A DNA stretch of 64,000 nt from Spisula solida. Its lineage: Eukaryota > Mollusca > Bivalvia > Venerida > Mactridae. Location: NCBI GenBank assembly GCA_947247005.1, contig OX365949.1, positions 19,161,130 to 19,225,129 of the forward strand, given 5' to 3'. Below the pieces are notes generated by a model. That model made no database searches, was not told the origin of the DNA, and saw only the letters and a program-made list of their open reading frames with translations. The number at the start of each line of letters is the position of its first letter. The first letter of the stretch is position 1. A program made the position numbers and the translations under genes. Shown piece after piece: positions 23,337 through 35,705 of this stretch.

Positions 23337-24930
23337 ACAGCGGTCAATCCTGAAACATCTGACTTCCTGCCAGAGAGGAAGTCAGTTATAGTTATAAGGG
23401 AAAGTATTCTACTGTGGTCAACCTTGAAATATCTATTTAAGGTCTCTAACAAGGATCGGTTAGATATAATTGGAAGTTTTCTTCAGCGGTCAACCCTGAA
23501 ATATCTATTTAAGGTTTTTTTACAGGAGTGACCCGAGTCGGTTAGTTATAAATTGAAGTTTTCTACTGCAGTCAGCCCTGTAATATCTATTTCAGGGTCT
23601 CATAGGAGTGGGTTAGTTATCATTGAAGGTTTTCTACTGCGGTTAACCCTGAAACATCTATTTAAGGTTTCTTACAGGAGTCGGTTATTTATAAATTGAA
23701 GTTTTCTACTGCGGTCAACCCTGTTATATCTATTTAATGTCTCTGGAAGTAAGTCAGTTAGTTATAAGTGGTAGTTTTCAACCCTGTAATATCTATTTAA
23801 GGTTTCTTACAGGAGTCGGTTAGGTATAAATTGAAGTTTTCTACTGCGGTCAACCCTGTAATATCTATTTCAGGCCTCTCATAGGAGTCTGTTAGTTATA
23901 ATTGAAGGTTTTCTACAGCAGTTAACCCTGAAACATCTATTTAAGGTTTCTTACAGGAGTCGGTTATTTATAAATTGAAGTTTTCTACTGCGGTCAACCC
24001 TGTTATATATATTTAATGTCTCTGGCAGGAAGTCAGTTAGTTATAAGTGGTAGTTTTCTACTGTGGTCAACCCAGTAATATCTATTTAATGTCTCTGGAA
24101 GTAAGTCAGTTAGTTATAAGTGGTAGTTTTCTACTGCGGTCAACCCTGTAATATCTATTTATGGCCTCTGACAGGGGAGGGTTAGTTATAATTGAAGGTT
24201 TTATACTGCGGTCAATCCTGTTATATCTATATAAGGTTTTTTACAGGAGTCGGTTAGTTATAAATTGAAGTTTTCTACTGCGGTCAACCCTGTAATATCT
24301 ATTTCAGGCCTCTCATAGGAGTCGGTTAGTTATAATTGAAGGTTTTCTACAGCGGTTAACCCTGAAACATCTATTTAAGGTTTCTTACAGGAGTCGGTTA
24401 TTTATTAATTGAAGTTTTCTACTGCGGTCAACCCTGTTATATCTATTTAATGTCTCTGGCAGTAAGTCAGTTAGTTATAAGTGGTAGTTTTCTTCTGCGG
24501 TCAACCCTGTAATATCTATTAAAGGCCTCTGACAGGGGTGGGTTAGTAATAATTGAAGGTTTTCTACTGCGGTCAACCCTTTTATATCTATTTAAGGTTT
24601 CTGACAGTGGTCCGTTAGATTTTAGTGGAAGTTTTCCAAAGCAGTCAACCCTGAAATATCTATTTATTGTCTCTGACAGGCGTTGGTTAGTTGTAAGAGC
24701 CAGTTTTTGTATTTGTCAACCCTGAAAGTTCTATAAAAGGTCTCTGACAAAGGTCAGTTTGTTTTAACTGGCAGTTTTCTACTGCAGTCAACCCTGAAAT
24801 ATCTATTTAAAGTCTCTAACAAGGGTCGGTTAGTTATGAGTGAAAGTTTTCTACAGTGGCAGGGGTCCATTAGTTATAAGTGGAAGTTTTCTACAGCGGT
24901 CAACCCTGAAATATCTATTGAATGTCTTTG
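23337..24930. repeat. 72-bp minisatellite, about 20 copies
   Basis: Unit: TTTTCTACTGCGGTCAACCC, TGAAATATCTATTTAAGG, TCTCTGACAGGAGTCGGTTA, GTTATAATTGAAG. Successive GGTCAACC starts at 23416, 23488, 23570, 23641 and 23713 show units of 71-72 bp with occasional 82-bp ones. Two or three unit types alternate (GTTATTTATAAATTG against GTTAGTTATAAGTGG), suggesting block duplication. No open frame runs through it. Confidence 0.9.
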
Positions 24931-24942
24931 ACAGGGGTAAAT

Positions 24943-25991
24943 TTGTTTTTGAGCCTGCTTGCAGTGAGTGAGACTTAGTCGCCACTTTTAGTGTATGTGT
25001 GGGCGTAAGTGCGAGCATGTGTAAGTTTGTTCCATTTTGTCTGGACAATAACTTTGTTATGCTATAACCAATCTTGATTATATTAGACTTGAATGTTCAC
25101 CCCCATGATGATGGTGTCATGCACAACCCTTGCGTTCCTATCTCAAAGGTCAAGGTCACAGTTGGAGGTCAAAGATCAAATTAAAGCTTGTCAGGACTAT
25201 AACTTTGTTATGCATGGACCAATCTGTCTTATATTTGGCATGAGTGTTATACCCAACACCAGGTTCATATCTCAGAGGTCAAGGTCACAGTTTGAGGTCA
25301 AATGTCAAATTGATGCTTGTCCGACCATGACTTTGTCATGCACTGACCAATCTTTCTTATATTTTGCATAAAAGTTAACTTTCATGAGGCGGAGTGTCCT
25401 GCCTAACCCCAATGTTCCAATCTGCAAGGTCAAGGTCACAGTTGGATGTCTAAGGTCAAATTGAAGTTTTGTCGGACCATAACTTTGTCATGCTTTGACC
25501 AATCTTTCTTATTTTTTTGGCATAAATATTTACCTCCACAAGGCGGAATGTCATGCCTTACCACCAGGTTCCTAGGCTATCTCAAAGGTCAATGTCACAG
25601 TAAGAGGTCAAAGGTCAAATTGAAACTTGTCCGGACCATAACTTTGTCATGGATTGACCAATCTTTCTTGTATATTTGGCATGAATGTTATCCTCAATGA
25701 GACAGGGTGTCATGCCCAACTCCCGGGTTCCTATTTCAAAGGGAAATGTCACAGTTGGAGATCAAAGGTCAAGTTGAAATTTGCCAAACTATTCCTTTGT
25801 CATGCATTGGCCAATCTTAAAATTGACATGAATGTTAACATCTATCAATTTGAGTGTCATGAGCAACCCCAAGTTCCTCTCTCAAAGGGCAAGGTCAGTG
25901 TTGGAGATCAAATTTAAGTTTGTACGGATCATTTCTTATTTATACATGGTGGGATAAGATTAACCTGGCACATTTACGTTGGTGATTTTTG
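24943..25991 (+). mobile_element. Satellite-bearing dispersed element (pearl/Helitron-like), six units
   Basis: A unique left flank (GAGACTTAGTCGCCACTTTT) is followed by six tandem units of about 151-159 bp (one is 128 bp; ACTTTG landmarks at 25050, 25201, 25329, 25481, 25640, 25793). A unique right flank (CATGGTGGGATAAGAT, GGCACATTT, GTTGGTG) closes it. The same two flanks enclose only three units at 55043-55636. A core of tandem units between fixed flanks is the architecture of pearl elements in oysters, classed with non-autonomous Helitrons; membership is inferred. Units carry AGGTCA direct repeats. Short frames inside are repeat artefacts. Confidence 0.75.
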
Positions 25992-27379
25992 GTTGGTGAC
26001 TACATGTAATTATCTTGACACCGGGCGATCTCTCCAAGTCGTTTAAATGGTCATTGTAAATATACTTTGCTTGACGCCCAGCATAGTAAGTTCCATGTTA
26101 CTGCTGGTTCGCTTGGTGTCTTGGGCAGCACAAACGTCTGAATTAGACTGGGCTTATCAGAAATCGAGCATAAAATGTTGATGCAACCTTTATTCGATAT
26201 TGGTTTTAATGGCATCATTACGCCACACATCAGTACTTTCAGTGCTTTGATTTTTCGAGTGCTTTGTTTTTCTCTCAGGATAGCTAGATAGGTTTTCGAA
26301 CTTAGGTGGACACTAAACAAAAAAAAACCGATTTGGTGGCCTTAGCCTTACTGGAAACTGTCTTGCTGGAACTGTACATAATGGGTAACATACATGCACA
26401 ATTACACGTATACATTTCTGCCAGCGATCTATTAGTGGTATATTTTTCAATATTGTTCAGACGCAATCACTGACATCTTATTGCTTATAAACCCGGTCAA
26501 AGTGTACGAATTATATTATAACTGTGCTGTCCGTCGTTATCGAAGATATTATTAAGTGCTTTTAATGTATGTTTTTTACACCCAGCTTGGTTTATAATGA
26601 CACCCCTATTTAAAGGGTCACCCACTTGGGGCCATAAGACATCAAAATTTAGACAGATTCATCTATTTCCAGAATATACTTTGCTGTTTTGTTCATTTAT
26701 TGAAGCGGTGTACTCAAACTTGTCAGACTTGTGAATGAACGTATGAAAAAATGACACACATAACTATCTTGTTCAATTCGTGAGCATACATGCGTAAATG
26801 ATACACATCTTGGAAGCTATCTTCGTCAGTATTAATCAATTGACGCTGTTTTGATTAAAATAAACCTTTGAATGAATGGCAGATAAATCTATGTTGTGAC
26901 GAATACGTGTGGCCTTCACCTATACGATTCGGTCGTAGTCTGAAAGATTAAATATATGATTCATGAATCAAATAAAACATAGTGTGGTATCGCACGAAGT
27001 TTCTCAACGGACAAAAATACAAACGTAAGCATTTTGTTACCTTCATTTAAGATATTGGCATCAAGCCCACACGCTAAGTAGGTTGGGTGTCTCATTTCGA
27101 ACCAAATATTGACATATTTAAGACACTTTAGTCAACTGATTTCAGTGCCCATGAACTTCGTCTATTTGCTGTCGTTTGCAAGATTCAGACAGCCTTTATC
27201 ACATAGTATATGTTTTATATTTTACCGCGTGGATATCCAATGACTTGTCATGATATACGATGTTTACTATTTGAGAGCTACATTGTACACGGGACAGAAA
27301 CATGTTTGCTGAACTCAGTTTTGACGCGACTAGTCGTCAGATTCATTGCTATTTAGATGTTGTTCCGATTGTAATTACA
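25992..27379. other. No recognised gene
   Basis: The minus frame at 26051-26320 (89 codons) has no recognisable domain. Small imperfect hairpin near 26605-26635. Otherwise nothing seen. Confidence 0.35.
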
Positions 27380-27812
27380 ATAATATCCCCGATATCTATA
27401 AAAGAACATCGTATCAACCGTGCACGCCCTTCTTTGTGCGTGAACCATCCTAACTGTCGCGCAAACTCTACTGGCTCGGTGATTGATATCTATAAATTAA
27501 TCGCAATTGTCATATACACTCGGCAGTTTCCGTGATGCTAGTATTTTTAATAAACTACACTAGCAGTTGTGTCTCCTCGGCAGTATCCGTGATATCTATA
27601 AATAAAGCATCTTTAGAGCCGTGCTCTCCTTGCAACGACCATGATATCTATAAATAAACCATCGTAGCAGCCGTGCTCTTCCTGTAGTGTCCGTGTTATC
27701 TATAAATAAACCATCGTAACAGCTGTACACTCGATAGTGTCCGTGAACCATCGTAACAGCTACATACACTCGACAGTGTCCGTGAATCATCGTAACAGCC
27801 GTACACTCGACA
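27380..27812. repeat. Diverged minisatellite, about 60-bp units shortening to about 43
   Basis: Repeats of GTGTCCGTGATATCTATAAA, TAAACCATCGTAACAGC and CGT-CACTC occur from about 27384 to 27812. The last two units have lost the TATCTATAAATAAA part. The array runs directly into the GGCT microsatellite. Confidence 0.75.
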
Positions 27813-27936
<124 letters not shown>

Positions 27937-27970
27937 TACTTGTTTGCATACTTGTTTGCTTGCCTACTTA

Positions 27971-29404
27971 CAGAACATGTATTTGGAATGCTCTTTGTTG
28001 TTCGTTTTGGGGTTTATCTTTCAGTAGTAAGTAATTGTTATTATCCGTTTTTTTACATTTATTTATGGTCAGACAAACGCTGCTGAAAAGAACCGTGACC
28101 TCTCGATCATTTACTCACACACTTTAGAGAAAAGTGCTAATTCTGACATGGACTTTGTGATAGGCTATTTATTATAATAACATATAATAATAGAATGTAC
28201 ATTGACTAATGATCATGCACATACGATGCCAGCCATACAAGAGTTACGCGAGGCATAATTAATCGGTGATTTACGTATAGTTCGACATTTACCAGACTAG
28301 GGAATTATGTAGTATGGAAGTCATGTGGAAGTGTGCCATGAGTATTGCACTTGTAATTATAATAAACCAACCAATTGAAACCACGGCCACTACCCCGGGG
28401 ATGGACGGTAGATAGTGGGGAAACAATCCAGTGTTTTTACCTTTCTGATGTCTCCGCACTGCCGGGTGAGTGCGGTGCTGTTGTTTTCCGCAAAATAACG
28501 GGGAAATATAGCCGTGACTGTATCCGTGCGGTACAGGGAGGGGCAACTGACGGGATGTTTTACCATCTGTATGGCCCTGGGTACAGGGATTTTACCAGGG
28601 GTTTGGTTTCCATTGACTGGCGCTTAACATTGTTTACTTAAAACAGCGAAGTTATATAATACTGCAATACATATATATGTATACTATTTCAAGGACGATC
28701 TGGCCTAATTTCCTAATATGGCATAACCTTGGATTCAGGGCCATGTTGTGCTAACTTTATTACGCTTAAATTTTGTCAATGAGACAATGTCAAGTTCACT
28801 GTTTTTAATCCATGCCATATACATGTAGTAGATATCTACACATTACTGGTATGGTGTGAAGTTGTGACATTAATACTGGTTATTTGCGCAACCTTTTTGG
28901 GGGTTATTGAGTTTTCGAATGTCCTAATGCTTTCGTTCTTCGAATTTCTAGGTGATGGCGCCGTACAGTATGGGCTCGAATCCCTAGAATAGATGCAACC
29001 TATGTACACATAACTGTACAATTTAACAAAAAGTGTCGCAATATCTTATACACTGGTCGGCAAAAGGAAGCCAACTTTGTAGCTGTCTCAACATTTTATT
29101 TTTGTAACCTAAATAATAACTTTGGACTACAGTTTTGAAACAAATGTGATATATATATACATTGTTATTTTGAAGAAGCTGGAGCTCCTATTTGTTACAC
29201 AATTCTATACTCACGAATGCACACTATCTTAACAATTTCTTCATCGTACTGAGAAACATAGAGTTATATAGATATAACCGGTCACGTAAGAAAGGTTTCA
29301 GAGCAATGTTCTGGTAACTATGATCATCCCTCGTAAACATGGATCACAGCTTATACACGTATAGGCTCTGATACTTATACCACAGAACATGCTGCTTTGG
29401 AAGC
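27971..29404. other. No recognised gene; one GC-richer block
   Basis: 28375-28640 is GC-richer than its surroundings and open on both strands (88 and 85 codons), but I recognise no domain and see no splice context. The remainder is AT-rich and unassigned. Confidence 0.35.
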
Positions 29405-30015
29405 AGCTGACCCTGCTGTCTGTCGCAACCACCATCCATGATACCAACTGCCAGCCAGCTGTCTGTCGCAACTACCATCCATGATATCAGCTGCCAGCTA
29501 GCTGTCTGTAGGCACTGTCATCCATGATACCAACTGCCAGCTATCCGTCTGTCGCAACTACCATCCATGATATCAGCTGCCAGCTAGCTGTCTGGTTGCA
29601 CTGTCATCCATGTTACCAACTGCCAGCTAGCCGTCTGTCGCAACTACCATCCATGCTACCAGCTGTCAGACAGCTGTCTAGTGGCACTGTTATCCATGAT
29701 ACCAGCTGCCAGACAGCTGTCTGTTGCAACTACCATCCATGCTACCAGCTGCCAGCCAGCTGTCTGGTGGCACTGTCATCCATGATACCAGCTGCCAGAC
29801 AGCTGTCTGTTGCAACTACCATCCATGCTACCAGCTGCCACCCAGCTGCCTGGCGTAACTGCCATCCATGATACCAACTGCGAGCCAGCTGTCTGTCGTA
29901 ACTACCATCCATGATACCAACTGCCAGACAGCTGCCTTGCGTAACTACCATCCATGATACCAACTGCCAGCCAACTGTCTGGTGTTACTGCCACCCATGC
30001 TACCCACTGCCAGCA
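29405..30015. repeat. 43-bp minisatellite, about 14 copies
   Basis: Unit: CTGCCAGCTAGCTGTCTGTC, GCAACTACCATCCATGATA, CCAA. CCATCC starts at 29432, 29475 and 29518 give the 43-bp step. Two variants alternate (GTCGCAACTACC and GGTGGCACTGTC), a dimeric higher-order pattern. The 115-codon plus frame and 73-codon minus frame are by-products. Confidence 0.9.
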
Positions 30016-31427
30016 ATACCGTCGTAGTACGATGTGAATTTATATTGAGTTTCTCAACTGATGTTTCCATTACCACATGAAAAATTAAAACTGTTTATAC
30101 ACTACATGTATTAAGTATTAACCTAATTTTGAAAACAAGATACTCTAGTTTACGTACAACTTGTTTTAGAACATCAACATGAACGTATGCTATCTAAGAC
30201 AAGGCCAAGGCCAATATTCTAGGATATAAATCGTTGTTAAAAACTCGTTTATCTATGATGTTACGCTTGGTTATCGTATAATACTATATATTTATCAACA
30301 TATGTCTGGTGCATGATTTTGTACCTTATGATGCTGTTGGCTCCATGTATTTGTTCTGTGCAGTCCCAGACAATAATTGTTTCATCGATTCTAGCGCTCT
30401 GAAGAAGTAAATCATTTCATTTAGTCTGTTGTTTCTAACGTTTATCTCGCCCGAACATGTTACACACTATTATGATGTGTTTTCTATGCAGACATCCTGC
30501 CATATTTGGTTATTTACGCCAAACTTCTAATAAATTAATAGCGGACTATACGTTGGGCGAAGCCCAACGGATAAGATCCGGTTTATGGTAACACCTGTGC
30601 ACGTGGTTTGGTCAGAGTTTGAATTCACTAATGGATCTAAAAAGTTGTGTTAAAATCCCGCTCTGAAGCAAAGATACTAGAAAATGGCTGCCAATAGAAT
30701 AACAAAAAATTTAAAATGCGATATTCGGCAGCTCATAAATTTTCTTTTATTTTTTAATGATGTTTAAAAATATTCCAAAAACTAGCGTAGGCCCCTGTCT
30801 AGAAAAGAAAAGATAATAATTATCAGTCTTCCATGGTTGCTGTGCAACCAATCTTTTATATGGGGAGGGCTATTTCCTAAATGTTTGGACACAAAAAAGG
30901 CAGCCATTTTTTTGCCCGCTTCGGAAGGAAATTTTAACATTTTCAGTGCATAAACGATGCTACAAACTGTTATGAGACACATGATTACTCTGAGATAACG
31001 AAGTAAGTCGAGCGGGAATAGTTCATATGCGCGAAATATCAACCAATCTTAAGAAAATCTAATAAAAAAGACACATGTTTCGGTTATTTCCCATCGCAAA
31101 GTTTGCAATACAATTAATTAAAGTCCTTTCGGGTATTTACGTATCTGGACCGGATGGTGATAATCCACATCGTAGTTGTAGGTTATTGCAAAGAAAGCAA
31201 AACAAATGCATTTTCGTTATTCCTCGCCGAGATGTAATAAAAAATCCCTCCAAAATCGTCAAAAAATATTCGCGGGATAAAGGTCGCGAAAACTAATTAC
31301 ATGTTGTTGTTGTCGTTATTGGATACAATAAAACCCGTAATTTTCAGTCTAAAACTCTTTTATGTTGTGACGATTTGCAGGGTTTATTTAACAAAAAAAG
31401 GTGATTAAGATTAAAGATGTTTGATAT
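30016..31427. other. No recognised gene
   Basis: Small hairpin near 30555 (CGTTGGGC, GAA, GCCCAACG). Frames at 30782-31042 and 31075-31296 have no recognisable content. Confidence 0.35.
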
Positions 31428-31431
31428 TTAA

Positions 31432-32791
31432 GGACGTTTGATACAGTTGTTTATGCGCATCATTTCTGCGCATATACCTTAAACGGGAATAGAGGCCGCG
31501 TTTGGCACTGTATCGTCATGAAAATTGGGCAAAATGATTGTCGTGATACTATCTAGGGTTAGTATAAATATGGATAATTTGGGGTAAAAAAATAATTTCA
31601 CTGAGCAAATAATATGAAAACACTTTGCGTGAAATAGCGGTTACATTTTCATTCATTTTTTGTGAAATTAGAAATTATTACTTGGGTTACCTGTACCAAT
31701 TTATAATGAGTGTTTGTATTTCCTGGGACTACACAGATCCCCTTTTACTGATATATAGGGAATGAATTAATGATCTCTTGACTAAAATTGTGAAGATTAT
31801 TCAAGTGAGCGATTCAGGGCCCATATGTGCCCCTTGCTACATGGAATGCGACGTCACTGACAAATTCGGAAAAAGGGGAGATATTCAGTCATAATAGCAC
31901 AAAGTGTAGCGTGAAAACCTATGTTTTATTTTAATTTTTAGATAAACTACACTTTAATCAACATCCTTAGCCAAGAATAAATTATGACAAGACTAGAAAT
32001 TATGAGAAAAACATATATGCAAAATGTACTAATTTGGCCTTTTTTGCGCCATTTTCCGACATTATACCGCAATTTTCATTGCAAAGAGACACAATAACGA
32101 AGTAACTGCAGCTAAAGAATTCTTTTTACACGCCGATTTCTTCTAAGTTTATATGTACTATACTTTCATGTACATAATATGCAAATGTGAGTATTAGAAT
32201 ATTTTTTACACGCAGATATTGCGTCGTTTTTACGCAATTTTACTAAGGTTTTTTATGATATAGGGGGACAATAATGACGTCATAGCGCAAAAAGTAGTCC
32301 CGTGACCTATCTTTTTTATTTAATATTTGGATTGAGTTCACTTTTATCAACAAAATTAGCAATATAAAAAAATATTTTGGCCATCGAGGTCGTTTTTGAG
32401 CTACGGCCGATTTTGTGTATTTTTTTTAAAAACAATTCAGTCATTTTTCGGATATTTTGACAATTCTTTTTTTGTCAAAAATGTGTGAATTTTCTTATCA
32501 ATACCAAAAGTGTATAGGAATGTTTGAATAATATGTGTTTGTTCATACAACCACATGGACATGATTTTAACAAGAAAAAATATCGATTTTAATGCAAAAA
32601 TGAATACATTGCGAAATATCAGGAATTTTGGTCATTTTTTTGAATAGTGATGTTGCAAAAGGGTCCATGACCCCTTAAATAGTACCGCGACATACCTTTT
32701 TTATTTCACATATTGCTTCAGTATATATTAAACTATAATTGTGCCTATTTTTTGGTATCATTTAAAAAAACAATAACCCTATCAAACGTCC
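31432..32791. mobile_element. TTAA-flanked TIR element, 1,360 bp, non-coding
   Basis: The perfect 12-bp TIR GGACGTTTGATA at the left is complemented by TATCAAACGTCC at the right, with TTAA directly outside at 31428-31431 and 32792-32795. TTAA duplication is typical of piggyBac-type transposition, though the TIR sequence is not a textbook piggyBac end. The interior is T-rich and has no transposase. Confidence 0.7.
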
Positions 32792-32795
32792 TTAA

Positions 32796-33394
32796 TCGTA
32801 ATATGATTAATTGAAATGAAAATAGCCTTTTCTGTTGAACAAAAGTACTATCTGGTATGCTCATGCAACCTATTAAAAAAAGGTAAAATATCAAATAAGG
32901 CCTATTTGAAATCAGTTGTTATCTGTGTTTATATTTAATTATTCATTTTTAAATTAGTTACCCCTGAATTAAGTAGACCTAGAATTAAACAAATTGAAAA
33001 ACGTGTATTATCCACAGACAGATATATTTTCATTTTGATCGGGCTGACAAATGTTCATTCGGACTGACAAACCATAGCAGGTTTGTATCGTCTTTCGTTA
33101 CTTTGTACCCAATATTTCGTATCAAACCGCTATCGAGCGCTTTCTTGTGCAACGAACCGCTTCGATAGGTTGCATAGACGTAGGAAAGCGCTCGGTAGCG
33201 CCTTTTGGAAACGGCTTGCTCCAGATTCGTAACTTCGTAACCAAACAATTTTTTGTGAAGTTATGCATCACCAAAAAAGCCAGTACTAGATGAGCATGTT
33301 ACAAATAATGTAGGACAACTGGCATAGTCCGCTAAAAATATGTTGTACATTAGTTCATATTAAGACAATCAAAATGCTTTAAGAAATGAAAATC
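32796..33394. other. Imperfect hairpin in otherwise unassigned sequence
   Basis: 33097-33241 is an imperfect inverted repeat (CGCTATCGAGCGCTTTC against GAAAGCGCTCGGTAGCG, with outer GTTAC...GTAAC). The 72-codon minus frame here arises from it. Probably a decayed MITE. Confidence 0.5.
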
Positions 33395-33650
33395 TCTTCT
33401 TGTATTGTGTCGGTGAATTAAACATGGGCAGGAGTTCGGATGCAGAAAAATTAAATCACGAGTTTTATTTCGATTCTAAACACGAAAACATCCCGTACTA
33501 TATAACTGCGCGTATTCCAGTTTCACCCTTTTTACATTGAACATAATTCAACGCTGAAATTGAGTGGCTATTAGCTGGTACTACCTCCCTCGTTAATGAA
33601 AACGAGCATCGTAATTTTCTGAAGGAAACACACTTTATCAATATTTATTT
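33395..33650. repeat. Dispersed repeat, copy 1 (partner 45380-45665)
   Basis: Shared blocks include TTTTATTTCGATTCTAAACA, GAAATTGAGTGGC, ATTAGCTGGTAC and TACCTCCCTCGTTAATGAAA. The two copies differ in arrangement: the GGGCAGGAGTTCGGATGC segment is direct here but inverted at 45395-45450. Confidence 0.7.
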
Positions 33651-34274
33651 TGGGTTGAACTTCAAGAATATAATTATGTTGTGCATCATAATACAATGCT
33701 TATTTTATTCAAAAACTTTAATTTGAAGACAAAAATCGCTTTTTAACGAAAATTGCTAAAGGTTAGACTCTACTCCCTTAACACATGTTTTCATTCTATT
33801 TATTACGCAAGTCTGACCTGCAATACTGTATATCAGGACTGATAAGACTTGATGTTCATGGGCACATTCGATTTTTGATAATTCATATAACGAGCATCTC
33901 ATGAAGTTATGTGATTGTAAAACGGAAAACGGTCGGTGAAACACGGAATCAAACACACAATGTGACAAATTACTTAGGACTAAAGTATGTGTATTGCCTT
34001 CATGGGCTCTAGTATTGTGATGGGTCCGTTGCAGTGTTATTCGAATGAGTCAGCTGCTATCGCCTCTCAGAAGCCTTGTCACAATATTCACATTTTTTGA
34101 AATCCTTTAAACACAGTATTACCAAGAATTGCGACCCCTCCCCCAGTAACGGTACTTCAGTACTTTGGTTAAAGTACAATTACCACATTCCGACATTAGA
34201 TTTGTCCGACTTATTCAGTCAGACTATCCTGAAGCTGAGCCAAACTCTCTTGGAATATAACGTTTGACCTACAG
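33651..34274. other. No recognised feature
   Basis: Short frames only (33756-33968, 34076-34267), with no recognisable domain. Confidence 0.35.
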
Positions 34275-34421
34275 GAGTGGTATTCAATATTGGTCTTATT
34301 TAATTGAATAATAATGATAGCCAATCATATCGCCTGTTACTGACCAAAAGTTTAATAAAGTGTGATCTGATTGGTTGTCCTTATCCTTAAGTCAAGTAAG
34401 ATCAATATTAGATACCACACC
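34275..34421. mobile_element. MITE with GTGGTATTC TIRs, copy 1
   Basis: About 147 bp. Left GAGTGGTATTCAATATTGGT and right AGATCAATATTAGATACCAC are inverted copies (about 25 bp). It abuts a second copy of itself. Confidence 0.85.
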
Positions 34422-34423
34422 AG

Positions 34424-34570
34424 GGGTGGTATTCTATATTGATCTTATTTGATTAGAGAATAAGGATAGCAAATCATATCGCCTGTTACTGACCAACAGT
34501 TCAATATGGTGTGATCTGATTGGTTGTCCTTATCCTTAAGTGAAGTAAGATCAATATTAAATACCACACC
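34424..34570. mobile_element. MITE with GTGGTATTC TIRs, copy 2
   Basis: The same family and orientation as the preceding element: GGGTGGTATTCTATATTGAT to AAGATCAATATTAAATACCA. Shared interior: AATCATATCGCCTGTTACTG, TGATCTGATTGGTTGTCCTT. Only ACCAGG-type bases separate the copies. Confidence 0.85.
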
Positions 34571-34572
34571 AG

Positions 34573-34832
34573 GGCTCGTATTCACAAAGCTTCTTAGCAG
34601 AAAACTAAGGAATTTCTTAAACATTTGATTTTTTCTTAAGTGTTTCAGCTAAACAAGAAAATCAAGATGCTGAATATTTTACATAGTTTTGAAGTATTAG
34701 GTAAACAGCAACTATAATCACTAAGAAAACATAGATTATTTTTTAAATTGCGGGACATATGAGCTGCACAAATTATTGACTTAAGTCAAAATATTTAAGT
34801 TTTCACTTAAGATGCTTTGTGAATACCAGCCC
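34573..34832. mobile_element. MITE with CGTATTCACAAAGC TIRs
   Basis: About 260 bp. Left GGCTCGTATTCACAAAGCTT and right AAGATGCTTTGTGAATACCA are inverted copies. Other members: 53365-53605 and the split copy at 15060-16880. It directly abuts the two previous MITEs. Confidence 0.85.
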
Positions 34833-35705
34833 AGGACAGCAACTGTTGTTTTCTTGTCTACGACATGTACCTTGTATTATTACCTCATACTTGTACCCTG
34901 GAACACTTCAAGAGTATGAATTGCATGCCACAATGCATGCCACCTGTTCAGAGATATTAGGATATATTTACAAATTACATTTTTCGAATGGTGACCGGCT
35001 GACCGCATTGTTCTTATTGCAGAGATTACAAATGTGCAACTGAATATTGTTGTGCACAGTCTGTCTAGATTTTCTGCCATATTATTCACACTCCATAATC
35101 GTTTCATATTTCCCTGGGGACAATGTAATCTATGTATATGGTAATGTTGAGCAGTTAGCACTATATGTCATTCTGATCACCTAGGCCTTTATGCATATTT
35201 ACCGGAGACAAACGGAAATGGTCGATCTTTCACGATTGCACAATAATTATGTAGCAATGTATGGATACTGTTACGTAGTTATGCATAGCTATCCTAACTA
35301 TTGCCTAAAACAAGAGTTGATTGGCATTGATTCAGTTGTAAAACAAATTATTGTCTGATTAAAATATATTTTATTGCCATCAAAATAATCCTGTGTACGA
35401 ATGTCGCTCAGGATATGAATAGCAATCGTGCGAAGTAAGCATTATGTCTGCGACAAACTCCATGGTTGTTTTTTTTTCAAACGAAATATTAATCGATATT
35501 GTCTGAAGTGTTCCACTGGGATCTTTCAAGATAAATCACGAACATCCTCGTGTTAAAGTGACGTTGTCTGGGAGGCGTCTGTATTTGTACCTCAGTTTTC
35601 GTGACTATATGACTAAATGAGCGGCACATGGTACTTATGTGATAAGATTAATTCTATATTTGTTATAGGGTTAACTTGTGTTCGTTATTTCAAAGATCAT
35701 ATATA
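34833..35705. other. Unassigned, with one dispersed fragment
   Basis: 35172-35237 repeats 12798-12868. Opposing short frames at 34819-35161 are unrecognised. Confidence 0.35.

Noticed and set aside
25093..25917. Overlapping frames with repeated RSRSQLEVK-type strings
   Set aside because: They follow the AGGTCA-containing tandem units and shift frame from unit to unit.
28289..28641. GC-richer block open on both strands
   Set aside because: No recognisable protein on either strand and no splice signals; kept only as a note.
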